A DNA stretch of 64,000 nucleotides from Isoetes taiwanensis (lineage: Eukaryota > Streptophyta > Lycopodiopsida > Isoetales > Isoetaceae). Positions 35,730 through 46,059 of the stretch are shown piece by piece. Location of the stretch: the NCBI GenBank assembly GCA_021234155.1, contig JAJEKV010000046.1:1664298-1728297 (forward strand), given 5' to 3'. Position 1 is the first letter of the stretch. The number at the start of each line of letters is the position of its first letter. The notes below the pieces were generated by a model. The model ran no database searches. It had not been told where the DNA came from and worked only from the letters and a program-made list of their open reading frames with translations. A program made the translations under genes and the position numbers.

Positions 35730-36370
35730 TGCCCCGAGATCGAAAGTGTTGGATGAGTTTTTGATGTGTTTCCTAAAGAATTAACAGAATTGCCTCCACA
35801 TAGAATGGTAGATCATGAGATAGAACTTGTTCCGGGGGCTGAACCTACGTCAAGGCCACCATATAGATTTCATGCATTAGAGATGGCTGAATTGAAAAAA
35901 CAGTTAGCGGAATTATTGGAACAAGGGTTTATACGGCCTAGTGTTTCTCCATTTGTGCGCCCGGTTTTGTTTGTTAAAAAGAAGGATGGGACATTAAGGT
36001 TGTGTATTGATTACCGCATGCTTAACAGATTACGATGAAGAATAGATATGCATTGCCTAGGGTTGATGAGCTATTTGACCCGGTTGGGACAAGCTAAGTA
36101 CTTCACAAAAATTGATCTACGATCTGGATATCATCGATCCGGATCAAGGACATGAGATATTTATAAAGGCTGCATTTAGGACACGCTTCACGGACATTAC
36201 GAGTTTGTTGTAATGCCCTTTGGGTTGACAAATGCTCCCCGCCACCTTTATCGTCTAATGAATGAGATATTAGATCTTTCTTGGATAAGTTTATATTGGT
36301 TTTCTTTGATGATATTTTGGTATATTCGGGACATTAGAGGAGCATGTGGAACATGTAAAAGCGGACATTA
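35730..36370 (+). pseudogene. Gypsy reverse transcriptase remnant
   Basis: The ORF at 35766-36038 has [64 protein letters not shown]. After frameshifts near 36035 and 36080 come TKIDLRSGYH and [10 protein letters not shown] (about 36300-36330, the active-site pair DD). Clear gypsy RT, not intact. Confidence 0.82.
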
Positions 36371-36479
36371 GCTATTTTGCGGCAAGAAAGGTTGTATGGT
36401 AAGCTATCTAAGTGTTCTTTTTGCACAAACTAGATTGGTATACCTTGGGCATGTTATTTGAGAGAAGGGATTGGAGCCG

Positions 36480-37067
36480 ATCCTTCTAAGGTTGAGGCGA
36501 TTAGGGATTGGCCCACACCAAAGGCGGTGAAGGAGGTAAGATCATTCTTGGGATTAGCGGGTTATTACCCATAAATTTGTTCCTAAATTTGCAAAGATTG
36601 CAACTCCTTTGACTTCTTTCTTTGGGTAAGAAGAATGATTTGCAATGATTTGGTAGTTGTCGGAAAGTTTTCAAAAAGTTAAAGGATGTTTTGATTAGTG
36701 CACCGGTCTTAAGGATTCGGATATGAATGTACCCTTCCATGTAGTCGATGCTTAGGGGAAAGCTATAGGAGGAGTCTTGTCGGGGAAGGCGAGTTTGTGC
36801 TTATATATCTCGTAAGTTGTCTCCTGTGAACAAAATTACCCGGTTGCATGATCTAGAAATGTTGGCCATTATCCATGCCTTGAGGGTATGGAGACATTAT
36901 TTCTTTGGGGGTGCGTTTCTTTTTTTGTGACCACCAAAATTTAAAGTATTTTGCAAAACTTGACCATATTTGAATAATAGGCAAAGGAGGTGGATGCAAC
37001 TAAGGGAAGAGTATGATTTTGAAATTGAATATCAAACTGGCAAAGAAAAAATGTAATTGCTGATGCT
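36480..37067 (+). pseudogene. Gypsy RNase H remnant
   Basis: Broken pieces: [12 protein letters not shown] (about 36492), a FHVVDA start of RNase H (about 36737), VNKITRLHDLEMLAIIHAL (about 36830-36885) and FEIEYQTGK (about 37017). At least five frame changes. Confidence 0.7.
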
Positions 37068-38069
37068 TTGTCTAGAAGGTCATTCTTAACTTCCATTAGT
37101 GTGCTTCAAGGACAATGGGATGCAGATATTCTTAGCAAATTGAGGAATGATCCGTATTTTGCACCTGTGGTGGAGAACCCCCAAGATTTTCCGAGGTATG
37201 CATTGTCTAAAGGAGTTTTATATTATAATGGCCGTATGTGTATTCCTAATGATCAGGAGTTGAGATTGAGGTTGTTATATGAAGCACATGATAGTCCTTT
37301 AGCGGGCCACCCAGGGGTACATAAGACTTTGAGGAAAATGCGCCAGAATTTCTTTTGGCCCGGACAGAAGAAGATGGTTAAGGAGTATGTGGCTAGGTGT
37401 TTATCTTGTCAAAAGGTAAAAGCATCAAGGTTTAGGGAACCTGGAGAATTACAACCTTTAGTAATTCCATCTTCTAAGTGGGAGAGTATTTCTATGGACT
37501 TCATTGTTGAGCTTCCCCGGACACGTTCAGGTTATGATGCAATCTATGTTGTGGTTGACCGACTAACCAAGCAGGCCCATTTTATGCCTACGAAGACTAC
37601 TGCTACGGCAATGGATATTGCTAAGTTATTCGTTAAGGAGATTTTTAGGTTGCATGGGATGCCAGCCACTATTTCATCAGATCGGGATACAAAGTTTATG
37701 AGCCAATTTTGGCAAGGGCTGTTTCAAAATATTGGGACTAAGTTATATGCCAGTACATCTTATCGTCCTCAAGCCGATGGCCAAGTGGAGCGAGTTAATC
37801 AAGTCTTGGAGGATATGCTCAGAATGTATGTGCCTAGTCAACCAAAGGTATGGGATTCTTACTTGTACTTGGCCGAGTTTGCATACAACAACACTTATCA
37901 AGATTCCATCAAAATGAGCCCTTTTGAAGCAATGTATGGTAAGGAGTGCCGTTGTCCTCTTAATTGGAGAGATCCTCAATGCAATGTTGAAGCAGCTAAT
38001 GAAGTAGCGGAGGACATGGATGCTCAACTAAGGAGACTTCGCGAGAATTTGGGCTGTGGCACAAAATAG
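37068..38069 (+). CDS. Gypsy integrase, the longest intact part of the polyprotein
   Basis: 333 codons open. The H2C2 zinc finger has HDSPLAGHPGVHKTL and CLSCQKVK. The catalytic core has D in SMDFIVELP, D in SSDRDTKFMSQF and E in DGQVERVNQVLEDMLR. The C-terminal core has FAYNNTYQDSIKMSPFEAMYG. It is the nuclear enzyme that inserts the cDNA. The frame ends at TAG (38067) shortly before the GPY/F part, so a continuous polyprotein is not possible without a shift. The first M at 37068 is internal to the polyprotein, not a real start. Confidence 0.88.
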   Translation: MSRRSFLTSISVLQGQWDADILSKLRNDPYFAPVVENPQDFPRYALSKGVLYYNGRMCIPNDQELRLRLLYEAHDSPLAGHPGVHKTLRKMRQNFFWPGQKKMVKEYVARCLSCQKVKASRFREPGELQPLVIPSSKWESISMDFIVELPRTRSGYDAIYVVVDRLTKQAHFMPTKTTATAMDIAKLFVKEIFRLHGMPATISSDRDTKFMSQFWQGLFQNIGTKLYASTSYRPQADGQVERVNQVLEDMLRMYVPSQPKVWDSYLYLAEFAYNNTYQDSIKMSPFEAMYGKECRCPLNWRDPQCNVEAANEVAEDMDAQLRRLRENLGCGTK

Positions 38070-38078
38070 ATGTAAAAG

Positions 38079-38525
38079 ATGCAAATAAGAGACGAGACCA
38101 CCGGAATTTCAAAAGGGGATTATGTGTTTTTGAGGATTAATCCCAAGCAGAGTTCACTGGCATTTAAAAGTGCAGGTAAATGGGCCCCTAGGTATGCGGG
38201 TCCGTATGAGATTTTGGAACGTATTGGCAAGGTGGCCTACAAGTTGGAGTTACCCTCGCACTTGAAAGTACATAACGTTTTCCATGTGAGTAACTTGAGG
38301 AAGTATGTTTTTGATCCTTCCCATATCTTTGGGGACGATGATTTAGTAGCGAGGGAGAACTTTTTGTACCCCAGTAACGCGTTTTTTGGCGAGAGGAAAC
38401 CCATTAAACTTAAGGAGGCGAACAATACGGAGATTTTTGGTTCAATGGGCGGGTTGTCCTGAGGAGGATGCCACATGGGAAGATGCCAATTGGATTCTTC
38501 GTGAGTTTCCGGAGATGCGCCCATG
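38079..38525 (+). pseudogene. Gypsy integrase C-terminus: GPY/F and chromodomain-like end
   Basis: GDYVFLRINP, then RYAGPYEILERIGKVAYKLE (GPY/F module) and VFHVSNLRKYV. A frameshift near 38430 is followed by LVQWAGCPEEDATWEDANW and a TGA at 38523. This W...EE.ATWE pattern is the degenerate chromodomain of plant chromoviruses, which steers insertion to particular chromatin. Confidence 0.8.
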
Positions 38526-38556
38526 AGGACATGGGTTGAATTTTTGGAGGAGAGAC

Positions 38557-40924
38557 TGTAACGGACCTAGGATTTTGAGGTACATTGTGGAATTATTTTA
38601 TTTAAGGATGCAAAGGAATAATAATCGAAATATTATGCATGCAGAGTATATATATCGTATATGTAAAGATTATACGGATAAATATACTAGTGATTAATAA
38701 TAAATACAAGTACACCATGAAGTATTGGGAAGGCGATAGATTGCAGTCGAATTGCTGAAGGAGCAGGGTGTGAGCAATACTTGGGAGCGTGTTGGAGTGC
38801 AGAGGGAGCAAGCGGGATTCCAGGTGGGGATCAAGACTTACACCTGGGGTTTTCTAGTGTAGCATTTATGTGCTTGTTTAATTTGTGGTTATGCATCTAG
38901 GCTGGGAATAGGATTGGATTGTATGAGCATGGTTGTTAACAAGAGCGCACAGCATGAATAGTGTTTCTTTAATAATAAAATAACTGGGTTTGCATGGCTG
39001 GCAACGAACTTAATATTTTTATGAAGTTTCCATCATGGTAATAGTAAGAGGTGTGACTGTAATCTATGATAGAAGAAGCTTGAATGGTTTAGTTTGGTTA
39101 GAATTTGGAAGAATGGATTGAAATCTAAATTGATGAAGCAAGAACCAGCAAGTTTCCTTGCATGCAGCAGGGCAGCGTCGGCATGATCTTGCCGATTTGG
39201 CATGCTGCAAAAGCATGTGAATCGCCCTGGAATGGGCCGATTTGGGCCTTAAGGAGGCCGAAATGGAGAGATAACACAGAATTAGGATGATTGGAGTTGA
39301 ATCTGCCTGTAAAAATCCGGGTCTTGGTGCCCAAAAATTGATTCAGAACTGCCGGATTAGGGCCAGAATCTGACCGGAATGGCTAAGAAACCTCTTTGGC
39401 AAAGATAATCGGAAGGCTTATGGGGCTCTTCTTGTGGATTCGGATGGCCCGGAGGCCGATCCGGCAAAGAAAGAAAGCGTGTTTGCATTCTCTGTAAATG
39501 CACGCTCAGGGGTTAGGTTAGGAAATATAAAAGCTAACATTTGTTAGTAGGTTAGTTAATAATATAATAAGTTCAAAGCTAAGGCTAAAGTTAAAATGTA
39601 AATATTAATGGTTTGTTAAAAGGCATTGAGTTAACGGATTTATCTAGAGACGAGGGATAAGATGGGGAATAATAGGTAAATGAGTAGAAGTTGTTTACGT
39701 TATGACATGGATAGTTAAAAGATAGTTAGTATATGATTAAAACCTTTGGAATTAGTTAATTTAAGGAGGGGGTAACATGCAAAGCACATGTGTTATGTAG
39801 GGGGAAAGTTGGTAATGGAAGCTAAATGCTATAGATTAAATATTATTAAGCCTTAAGTGTAGATATTAACCTTGTCGTTGGTGGATTATGAAAATGTGTA
39901 GACTTTTATCTTTTAATTAATGGTGATTGCGGCATATTGCATTATTGAGGTTGTTAGACTTATTGAGTCATGGTTGGGTTTTTTTCATGTTACGTAAAGT
40001 GAGTATTATGGAATTATTGGATGTGAGCTTGCTAAGGCATGGGCATAAGAATGAAGAATTGTAAGTAATTGTTTGTGATGTAATTCTTTGATATAGACCT
40101 CTGGGGCCGGAGTCTAGGTGCGATGGTCTAGACTCGCGGTTTTTGCACAGTAAAAATGTTAATGTTACTATTTGAACATCGGGCGTTGGTACCGTAAGGT
40201 ACAACGTCATGCACAGTTAAGTGGTCCTCCAATGCTGGACGCAGCGTGGATGGGTGTGTACACACGTGGTTACCCCGCCTCTACGTCACTGGCCTGATCA
40301 GCCGAGTTGACCTTGCTCAGACCCAGAGGAATATTGGTTGCAATGTTGATGCTTGGTTGCTTGGCTATTGTATATGTGGTTTTTCAATGTTAGAATCAAG
40401 TTGCAATGGCTATGTTTGATTAAATTATGCATTGTGGTTATGCTTGTTGGATTAATTACTCGGATTGCAGGGGCGAGGTTATGGTAAGACTATGTTATTG
40501 TTCTAAGTTAATGCTTTGTGATTATTAATGCTAGATGTGACCTAGATCCCTGATCCCCACTTAGTCCGTGTGACTAACCCCGTGGTTAATGGTGTAAGCA
40601 GAGGCGCAAGACGCTCCAGAGAGTAGCCAAGCTTCGGAAAAGCGAGGGTAGATGCGTGTGGATTGTTGTTCAATTAACTGGGTTATTATTATTATTATAT
40701 ATGGGATTGAAGTGATATTATTTTAAAGCTTTGGGAGTTGTGTGAAGTTTTGCTGAGTAATGGCAAGAATAATTTTATTTGGGACCTTAGAGCATGTAAA
40801 AAGATTAAATTCTTTACCTAAGTTGCATGTATCAATTCTTGAGTTCCTAAGGTTAAATAGATCCAACGGTAGAGATCGATGGGATCTCCAGTTACCAAGA
40901 GGTTAACTGGCCAGGCCCGTCACA
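38557..40924 (+). repeat. 3' LTR of the gypsy element
   Basis: About 2.37 kb. Begins TGTAACGGACC after the purine run. Its end near ...CCCGTCACA is approximate because the last 20 bases differ from the 5' copy. Confidence 0.83.
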
Positions 40925-41061
40925 GTGGCTAGGCAGTCGGTCTCGCGTTGGTTTTTCGTCCCGCTTGCAAATCCTTGCTAATGTCCAATGAAAGATCGGC
41001 CCTTGTTATCTCCAAAATATGGCGACACATTCACCTACACAAAAACAAACAGTCCCAAATA

Positions 41062-41524
41062 GGACGCCACTATTTAGAGTCCGAGATGTGGTATTGCCAA
41101 ATTTTTTTTGGTGGTATTTTCGGCCACCCGTTATCAGGCAGGTGTGATTTTCGACCGAAAAAAGTGGCATTTCTGGCAAAAAAAATTTGTATTTCTGGCC
41201 AAAAAGTGTATTCCTGGCCAAAAATAAAGCGGGAAACTGCGCGGCGGAGCTGAGATCTTTGGTCAGATCGTTCCTGCAGCTCCGCAAATGGCTTGAACTG
41301 CTTCAAAAGCCCTTCTAATCACTTTGCCTGCTTCTTTAATGCTGGTTTGATGAAGAGAGGAAGTGATTTGAGCTCAAATAGAGCCGAACCGATCCAAAAA
41401 TACCGCAAAATCATTGCTTTTGGGCTTGAAACTGCGAAGTGTACATTGGTTGATAACGGATGGCCAGAAATACCACAAGAAAAGGCCGGAAATACCACAT
41501 CCTAGACTCTAAATACGGTGGTCC
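41062..41524. mobile_element. MITE / foldback element with about 75-bp inverted ends
   Basis: The left arm 41062-41137 and inverted right arm 41452-41524 share TATTTAGAGTC, GATGTGGTATT, GTGGTATTT, GGCCA and CCGTTATCA in order. No coding potential inside. I see no convincing target duplication, so superfamily is open. Confidence 0.75.
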
Positions 41525-41750
41525 AAACACAAACAAGGAAAATGTGAAGGATTCTTTGCCTATTTCACTCAGAATTGCATCTTCGGCCATTTTGTTGCTC
41601 GATTTTTGGCTTCATTCTATTCTATTCTACATTCATCATTTATCAGACCCTACTTCTAAAGCTCTAAATGCAAAGGACTCCTCGTGTAGCTGTCTTGCCA
41701 GTTAGGCAGTTCGAACATCAGCGACCGCCACAGGTGACCGACAATTTACT

Positions 41751-41863
41751 GGCAACAACAAGTTTGGAGCAGTTTTTGGCATGTTCTAGGCATATTCCAG
41801 CATATAATTAAAATACGCCAAAAAACCACATGAGCGAGGGTTTGCCCCCCTAGGGGCAACCCA
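41751..41863 (+). repeat. Dispersed repeat, copy 1 (copy 2 at 45949-46058)
   Basis: Shares AACAACAAGTTTGGAGC, TTCTAGGCATATT, CACATGAG and the near-palindrome TTTGCCCCCCTAGGGGCAAC with copy 2, same orientation, 4.2 kb apart. Possibly MITE ends or a small LTR pair. Confidence 0.7.
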
Positions 41864-41869
41864 AAAACC

Positions 41870-43440
41870 TCCATCTCAAAGGGTTTTTTAGACTTAATAG
41901 TGGGGGTTTTCCAGGCTTAATAATGTGGCACATAGATCATAAATTACAGTACAACTGATAATCAAGCCTTAGAGTGTATCCCCATTAGCCAGCACCAGTA
42001 ATTTCATGTAGTAATTTCACGGTCCCAGTTATCAGTTATCGATTTCTGAAGATCACCATTCCCATTGCACCTATGATGATGTTGACAAAAAATAGGAAGA
42101 GGACAAATGAAATATAAGGACAAACTAAATCTTGCTAGAGGACAAAATTCTGATTTAGGGTATTCAAAAGCTTTTAAATCCATCTGAATTGGAGTTCTAG
42201 GCCCATGCCATATCACCAAAATCAAACTTCAGTTGTGGGATAGGAACGCTACTCCGATGCCTGTAACTTGCAAGGTGTCACAATTACCGGCCTGTTTTGA
42301 GCGTAATGGGGATGCACCCTACCAACCTATGTGATCACGCCCTACCAAAATATACAGGTGATAGCATTTTAGCTGCATAATTTATTGACAACCAAAAGCA
42401 TTTTTAGATTGATTGACAAGATTATCAACTTTTCCTTGCCCATTATTGTTGGCCAATCTAATAGTATGGATGGTACAATTATCTCATGGTCTATTGTCAT
42501 TGTTATGAACAAGTTGGCATTAAAGCTTCTAGACTGCACTATATAAGGGTGTGCTCAATTACTATGCAAAACAAAGGCAACATTGTAGGAAAGTATTATA
42601 TTGTGTTTGATGTCATGGGCTTTTTCAGCATAACACTCGACTCTTCTTGTGGGTTATAGTCAAGCTGGCAAATTTGTTCCAAGGTCGTACGAAACCACCA
42701 GTGCCCACATCACATCACTGGTAATTTGTCCTCCAAAAGAACCAGTGTCACGGCTTCACTTGCTGTGTAGCCAAAGACCAATTAAAAGGAGGAATTTCCA
42801 CAATTATGATAATCCCATGTCAATATCTTGCATATACAGGGGGGTCGTCCTCGGGAATCTGCATAGACAAAGCCATTAGAAAAGAATATGTACTCTACAT
42901 GACTAAATTTCTACTAAATCAGCAGAAGCACCTGCCCTGCTGGCCAAAACTCCTTAAACCATATATCATCCTTTTCTGAACCAGCATGGATATTGTTTTG
43001 GGATGGTAGCCCTAGTGGACTGCAACAAAACCAGATGTGAATGTAATGGCATTTTGTTCAAGCAGAAGCAACATGAATATGTGCATGCTTTGTAGTTTGT
43101 AACTCCCCAAACTGACATTGGGACATGCAACCATGATGTAACAAGCCAGAAAAAGGATCACAAAGAGATTGAATAGGTTTTACTGTAATGTAATATGTAT
43201 TCAAATGTGGACCACTGACAGGCTTCAATAAACCTCATCAAGGTAGAAGCAACTTTCATTATATTCAAAAACAAACAGAGAGACAAATAGAGAGAAGAAT
43301 TTTTTTCATGATAATCTTAATTGTGAGTTGTTTTCTAGCTTGCGCTTTAACTGTTACGTTTCCTAAGCTTTCATCAATATAAAGATAATAACACCGTGCA
43401 TTCTAAAGCTAAAGAAGAACACAAAAAACAATAAAAATCA
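41870..43440. other. Non-coding stretch with a few exon-like minus-strand pieces
   Basis: Minus-strand open bits with splice-like borders occur near 42720-42790 (SEAVTLVLLEDKLPVM then TGA) and near 42845-42870 (IPEDDPP). They could belong to the unresolved gene suggested at 43440-45830, but there is no family match. Otherwise AT-rich with nothing supported. Confidence 0.2.
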
Positions 43441-44160
43441 TGTGCTTGGGGTAAAGAACACAAACGATTGCATGCCAGGAATAGTTTGCATATCTGTCTT
43501 GTTGACACTCTGGCCCATTACTCCAGTTATAGGTAGACCACCAAATGAGTATAAAGAGTTCGTTACAGGAACCTTGGGTTGCATATTATCTTCAAAGGAG
43601 AAAAAGGATAACACATTAGGTCATCAACACAATATAAAACAAACATAACATGCACATCACAATTTAACAACGTTCCTTTGAGCACCTACTCAGAGCTACT
43701 CAGAGGACAAATCGTCCTAAGCCGCACTAAAAAAACCTCAGAATGCTGCATGTGTGAAAATAGCAGTGCACTTCTTTATGAAGATAGATAAGCTAGCCAA
43801 AGAAAGTGGCGGCCAAGTTTTACCATAAACGTCTTTTAAGTGGACACAAACATTGTTCAGGGGATGTTACTTTTGACACAAATGCAATTTAATACTTGCC
43901 ATTGGATCTTCCGTATGCAATCTTGTAAGGTTTTTAGAACCTAAATAGTTGAAAAATAAGTGGGTGTTACAGCTTTTACAACTTTGTCTACTATGTCCTC
44001 CATTGCAAGAATTGAAAAACTGGTCTTTAACTTGGCTGCATGAAGGTTATATATTTTGTATCCAGCAAAAACTACAATGGCTTCTTATTGTGATCTGCAG
44101 TAATTCATTGACATATCCAGGCTACTTACTGCAAATATTGTTTTGATCCTAATCTTGTAT
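43440..44160 (-). other. Candidate exons of an unrecognised minus-strand gene
   Basis: An acceptor-like TTTGAAG at about 43608 is followed by an open segment with GGLPITGVMGQSVNK and MQSFVFFTPST before TGA at 43440. Near 43990-44055 another segment is bounded by CTTCATGCAG and GTAACA, and one near 43915-43955 by ATTTAG and GCAAGT. Each is open in at least one frame, but two frames compete and no family is recognised. Composition is more coding-like than surroundings, no more than that. Confidence 0.25.
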
Positions 44161-44433
44161 ATTCTACCCCCAGAAAAGTTTCTTTCTTTAAGGAAAATAG
44201 TAACAAGTTTTACAAAAGGCAACAAAATATACATGTGATGTGCCCTGATGAAAAATAAATAACGAACAAGAACAGATCGAAAACATATGTTTTCTCTTCT
44301 GATTGAACTTTGCCCCGTACCTCTTATGCCTGAAACCCATCCGTCCGTTAGAGATATCTGTCACCTTCTGTTGGAGTTGGAGATATCTGGCATGGGAAAA
44401 TATTTAGGCCACCCTAAACGGGAGGGAACTCAC

Positions 44434-44477
44434 AACGGAGGGAACAGAAAAGAAGAGGAAGAGCCCTCTCCATCCAT
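44434..44477 (-). other. Candidate first coding exon (MDGEGSSSSFLFPP)
   Basis: On the minus strand a C/T-rich leader (CACTTCTGCTCTTCTCCGAC, GCTTGCTCG) leads to ATG at 44477. There are 14 codons, then TT|GTGAGT. The leader and donor are typical for a plant first exon. The following exon is uncertain (see 43440-44160). Confidence 0.3.
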
Positions 44478-44605
44478 CGAATTCGAGCAAGCAGAAACAG
44501 AGGAGGGAAGGTCGGAGAAGAGCAGAAGTGATTTTCAAGGACTTTCTAATTTCATGGCCGTCCGATGCGAAATTAAGAAATCTAATGGTTGAGATTAAAA
44601 ACAGC

Positions 44606-44627
44606 TGACGTGGCATGACACGTGGCA
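44606..44627 (-). promoter_or_regulatory. Paired ACGTGGC (ABRE/G-box-like) elements
   Basis: GACGTGGCATGACACGTGGC holds two ACGTGGC cores 12 bp apart, about 130-150 bp upstream of the candidate first exon at 44477. Such pairs are known binding sites for bZIP factors in abscisic-acid and stress-responsive plant promoters. Function here is inferred only from the motif. Confidence 0.4.
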
Positions 44628-45468
44628 TAGCTAGGAATGCAGGAAAGTGGGCGGGGGGGTTAGGCAACCCTGCTAAAAAAAATTGGAAAGCTTTGAGATG
44701 GATAGATGGATGGATATATATTTAATTAACGCCCATGGATGGTCAATGGATGCTTCCTCAAGCTGGCTCCTTATATTTGCAAATGTTTTTTTTACAAAAT
44801 TTTGGTTGGAAAAAAAAAGGTTTTAATAAAAAACAAGGTGCTACACACAAAGGGTTGCCCTCGGGGGTGTTTGCAGATTTTTTGTTTTGTTGTTTAAATA
44901 ACAACTTCGACAGTATGTTCAATATGTTCTGAGTATCTCTACATACGCTCAGGGTTCGAAAACTTTTTAAGCCTTATCAGACAATTTGCCGCCTATTGAC
45001 AATACGTACTGGATTTTATATAGAACAAGACTTGGATATACCGGATTTTACACTAAACTATGTTATTTTGTACTGGAATTTTGTGGGCATCTAAACATCT
45101 AAACTGGAAACGAATTCCAACTTTTCGAACCCTCCATAAGCTCATTTTGGACTATCTATCATTGTTGAACAATTTTTCATGAATGAATACAAATGTAGTA
45201 GTGTCTTATTAGTAAGTAATGTTATATTAGTAATAAGACGTGCTTAGTTCCATGTCATTTTGATAACCGCACTATTGTTCAGCAAGGATGACCATAACCA
45301 TATAACTATAAAGATTATGAAGATTTTAGTAACCATCAATTTGATTTTCTTTAATTACCTTTGTTAAAGGTGTTAAAATAACAAACACTACATGTTTGAG
45401 AAGATACAAGATGTAGGTAGAAATAGTAAATATTAGATGTTTGAAAAGATAATAACTGCAGTAGATAC

Positions 45469-45822
45469 CTCCTCTTTGTTATTTCAGAAACATAATGTAC
45501 TCTATGAGCTTCACTTAGAATCTCAATGGCAATCCAAAACACAATCATATAGAGAGATACCAATCACACAGAGAATTGAATTTCTTGTAAAGTTGTTGCA
45601 TTATGGAGAAGTCTCTCAAAATAAGGAAATCCATATTGCCACAGTAACAATAAAACGTCTATTTTCCCATCCCCCTAAATTGTAGAATGAGGTATGGTAC
45701 TCACAAAATCATCTTCGTCCCCTGTGGACAAGTAATGCACATAACAATACATACATTGAAAGTTGATACTAAGCAAAGAACCCTAAGCAAAGAAAGTGCA
45801 TATGTACCTCTTTCAAAGAGCT
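45469..45822 (-). other. Three phase-compatible short exons of an unknown gene
   Basis: Minus-strand pieces 45822-45808 (15 nt), 45721-45705 (17 nt) and 45521-45469 (53 nt) each sit between AG and GT. They join in one frame to LFER, GDEDDF, then ILSEAHRVHYVSEITKR. Acceptors are GACCAG, TGTCCACAG and CCATTGAG; donors are GTACAT, GTGAGT and GTATCT. I do not recognise the protein. Chance is possible, but three compatible phases and the charged, helix-like peptide argue for real exons. Confidence 0.3.
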
Positions 45823-45948
45823 CTGGTCTCAGATTCAGTAGAAACAACAAAAGAATGCATCGATGTTGCAAACAGATTGTAGATTTCATCCAGTTAGCCA
45901 GTTTGCACAGTGGCCACCTAGCAATCTGGCGACCGCCAGTTTATAGAT

Positions 45949-46058
45949 AACAACAAGTTTGGAGCGGTTTTGGACATATTCTAGGCATATTTTGGCATAT
46001 ACTTAGAATATGCCAAAAACCCACATGAGTGAGGTTTTGCCCCCCTAGGGGCAACCCA
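45949..46058 (+). repeat. Dispersed repeat, copy 2 (copy 1 at 41751-41863)
   Basis: Same orientation as copy 1, roughly 85 percent identical by eye, again ending in the TTGCCCCCCTAGGGGCAAC near-palindrome. Confidence 0.7.
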
Positions 46059-46059
46059 C

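Larger units (their letters stand above)
31543..40924 (+). mobile_element. Ty3/gypsy LTR retrotransposon with long LTRs and chromodomain-like C-terminus
   Basis: Direct LTRs of about 2.37 kb start TGTAACGGACC at 31543 and 38557. A primer site TGGTATCGAGCCA (33927) differs from the usual methionine initiator-tRNA site by a missing base. A purine run GGAGGAGAGA precedes the 3' LTR. Internal order is gag, protease, RT, RNase H, integrase and a C-terminal GPY/F plus chromodomain-like segment, as in chromoviruses. The flanks GAGGC (31538-31542) and GTGGC (40925-40929) would be a 5-bp duplication with one mismatch. Coding parts are cut by many one-base shifts. Confidence 0.9.

Noticed and set aside
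40925-40995. SINE or tRNA head right after the gypsy 3' LTR
   Set aside because: GTGGCTAGGCAGTCGG and CTTGCAAATCC vaguely resemble A and B boxes, but the match is weak and the LTR end itself is uncertain by several bases.
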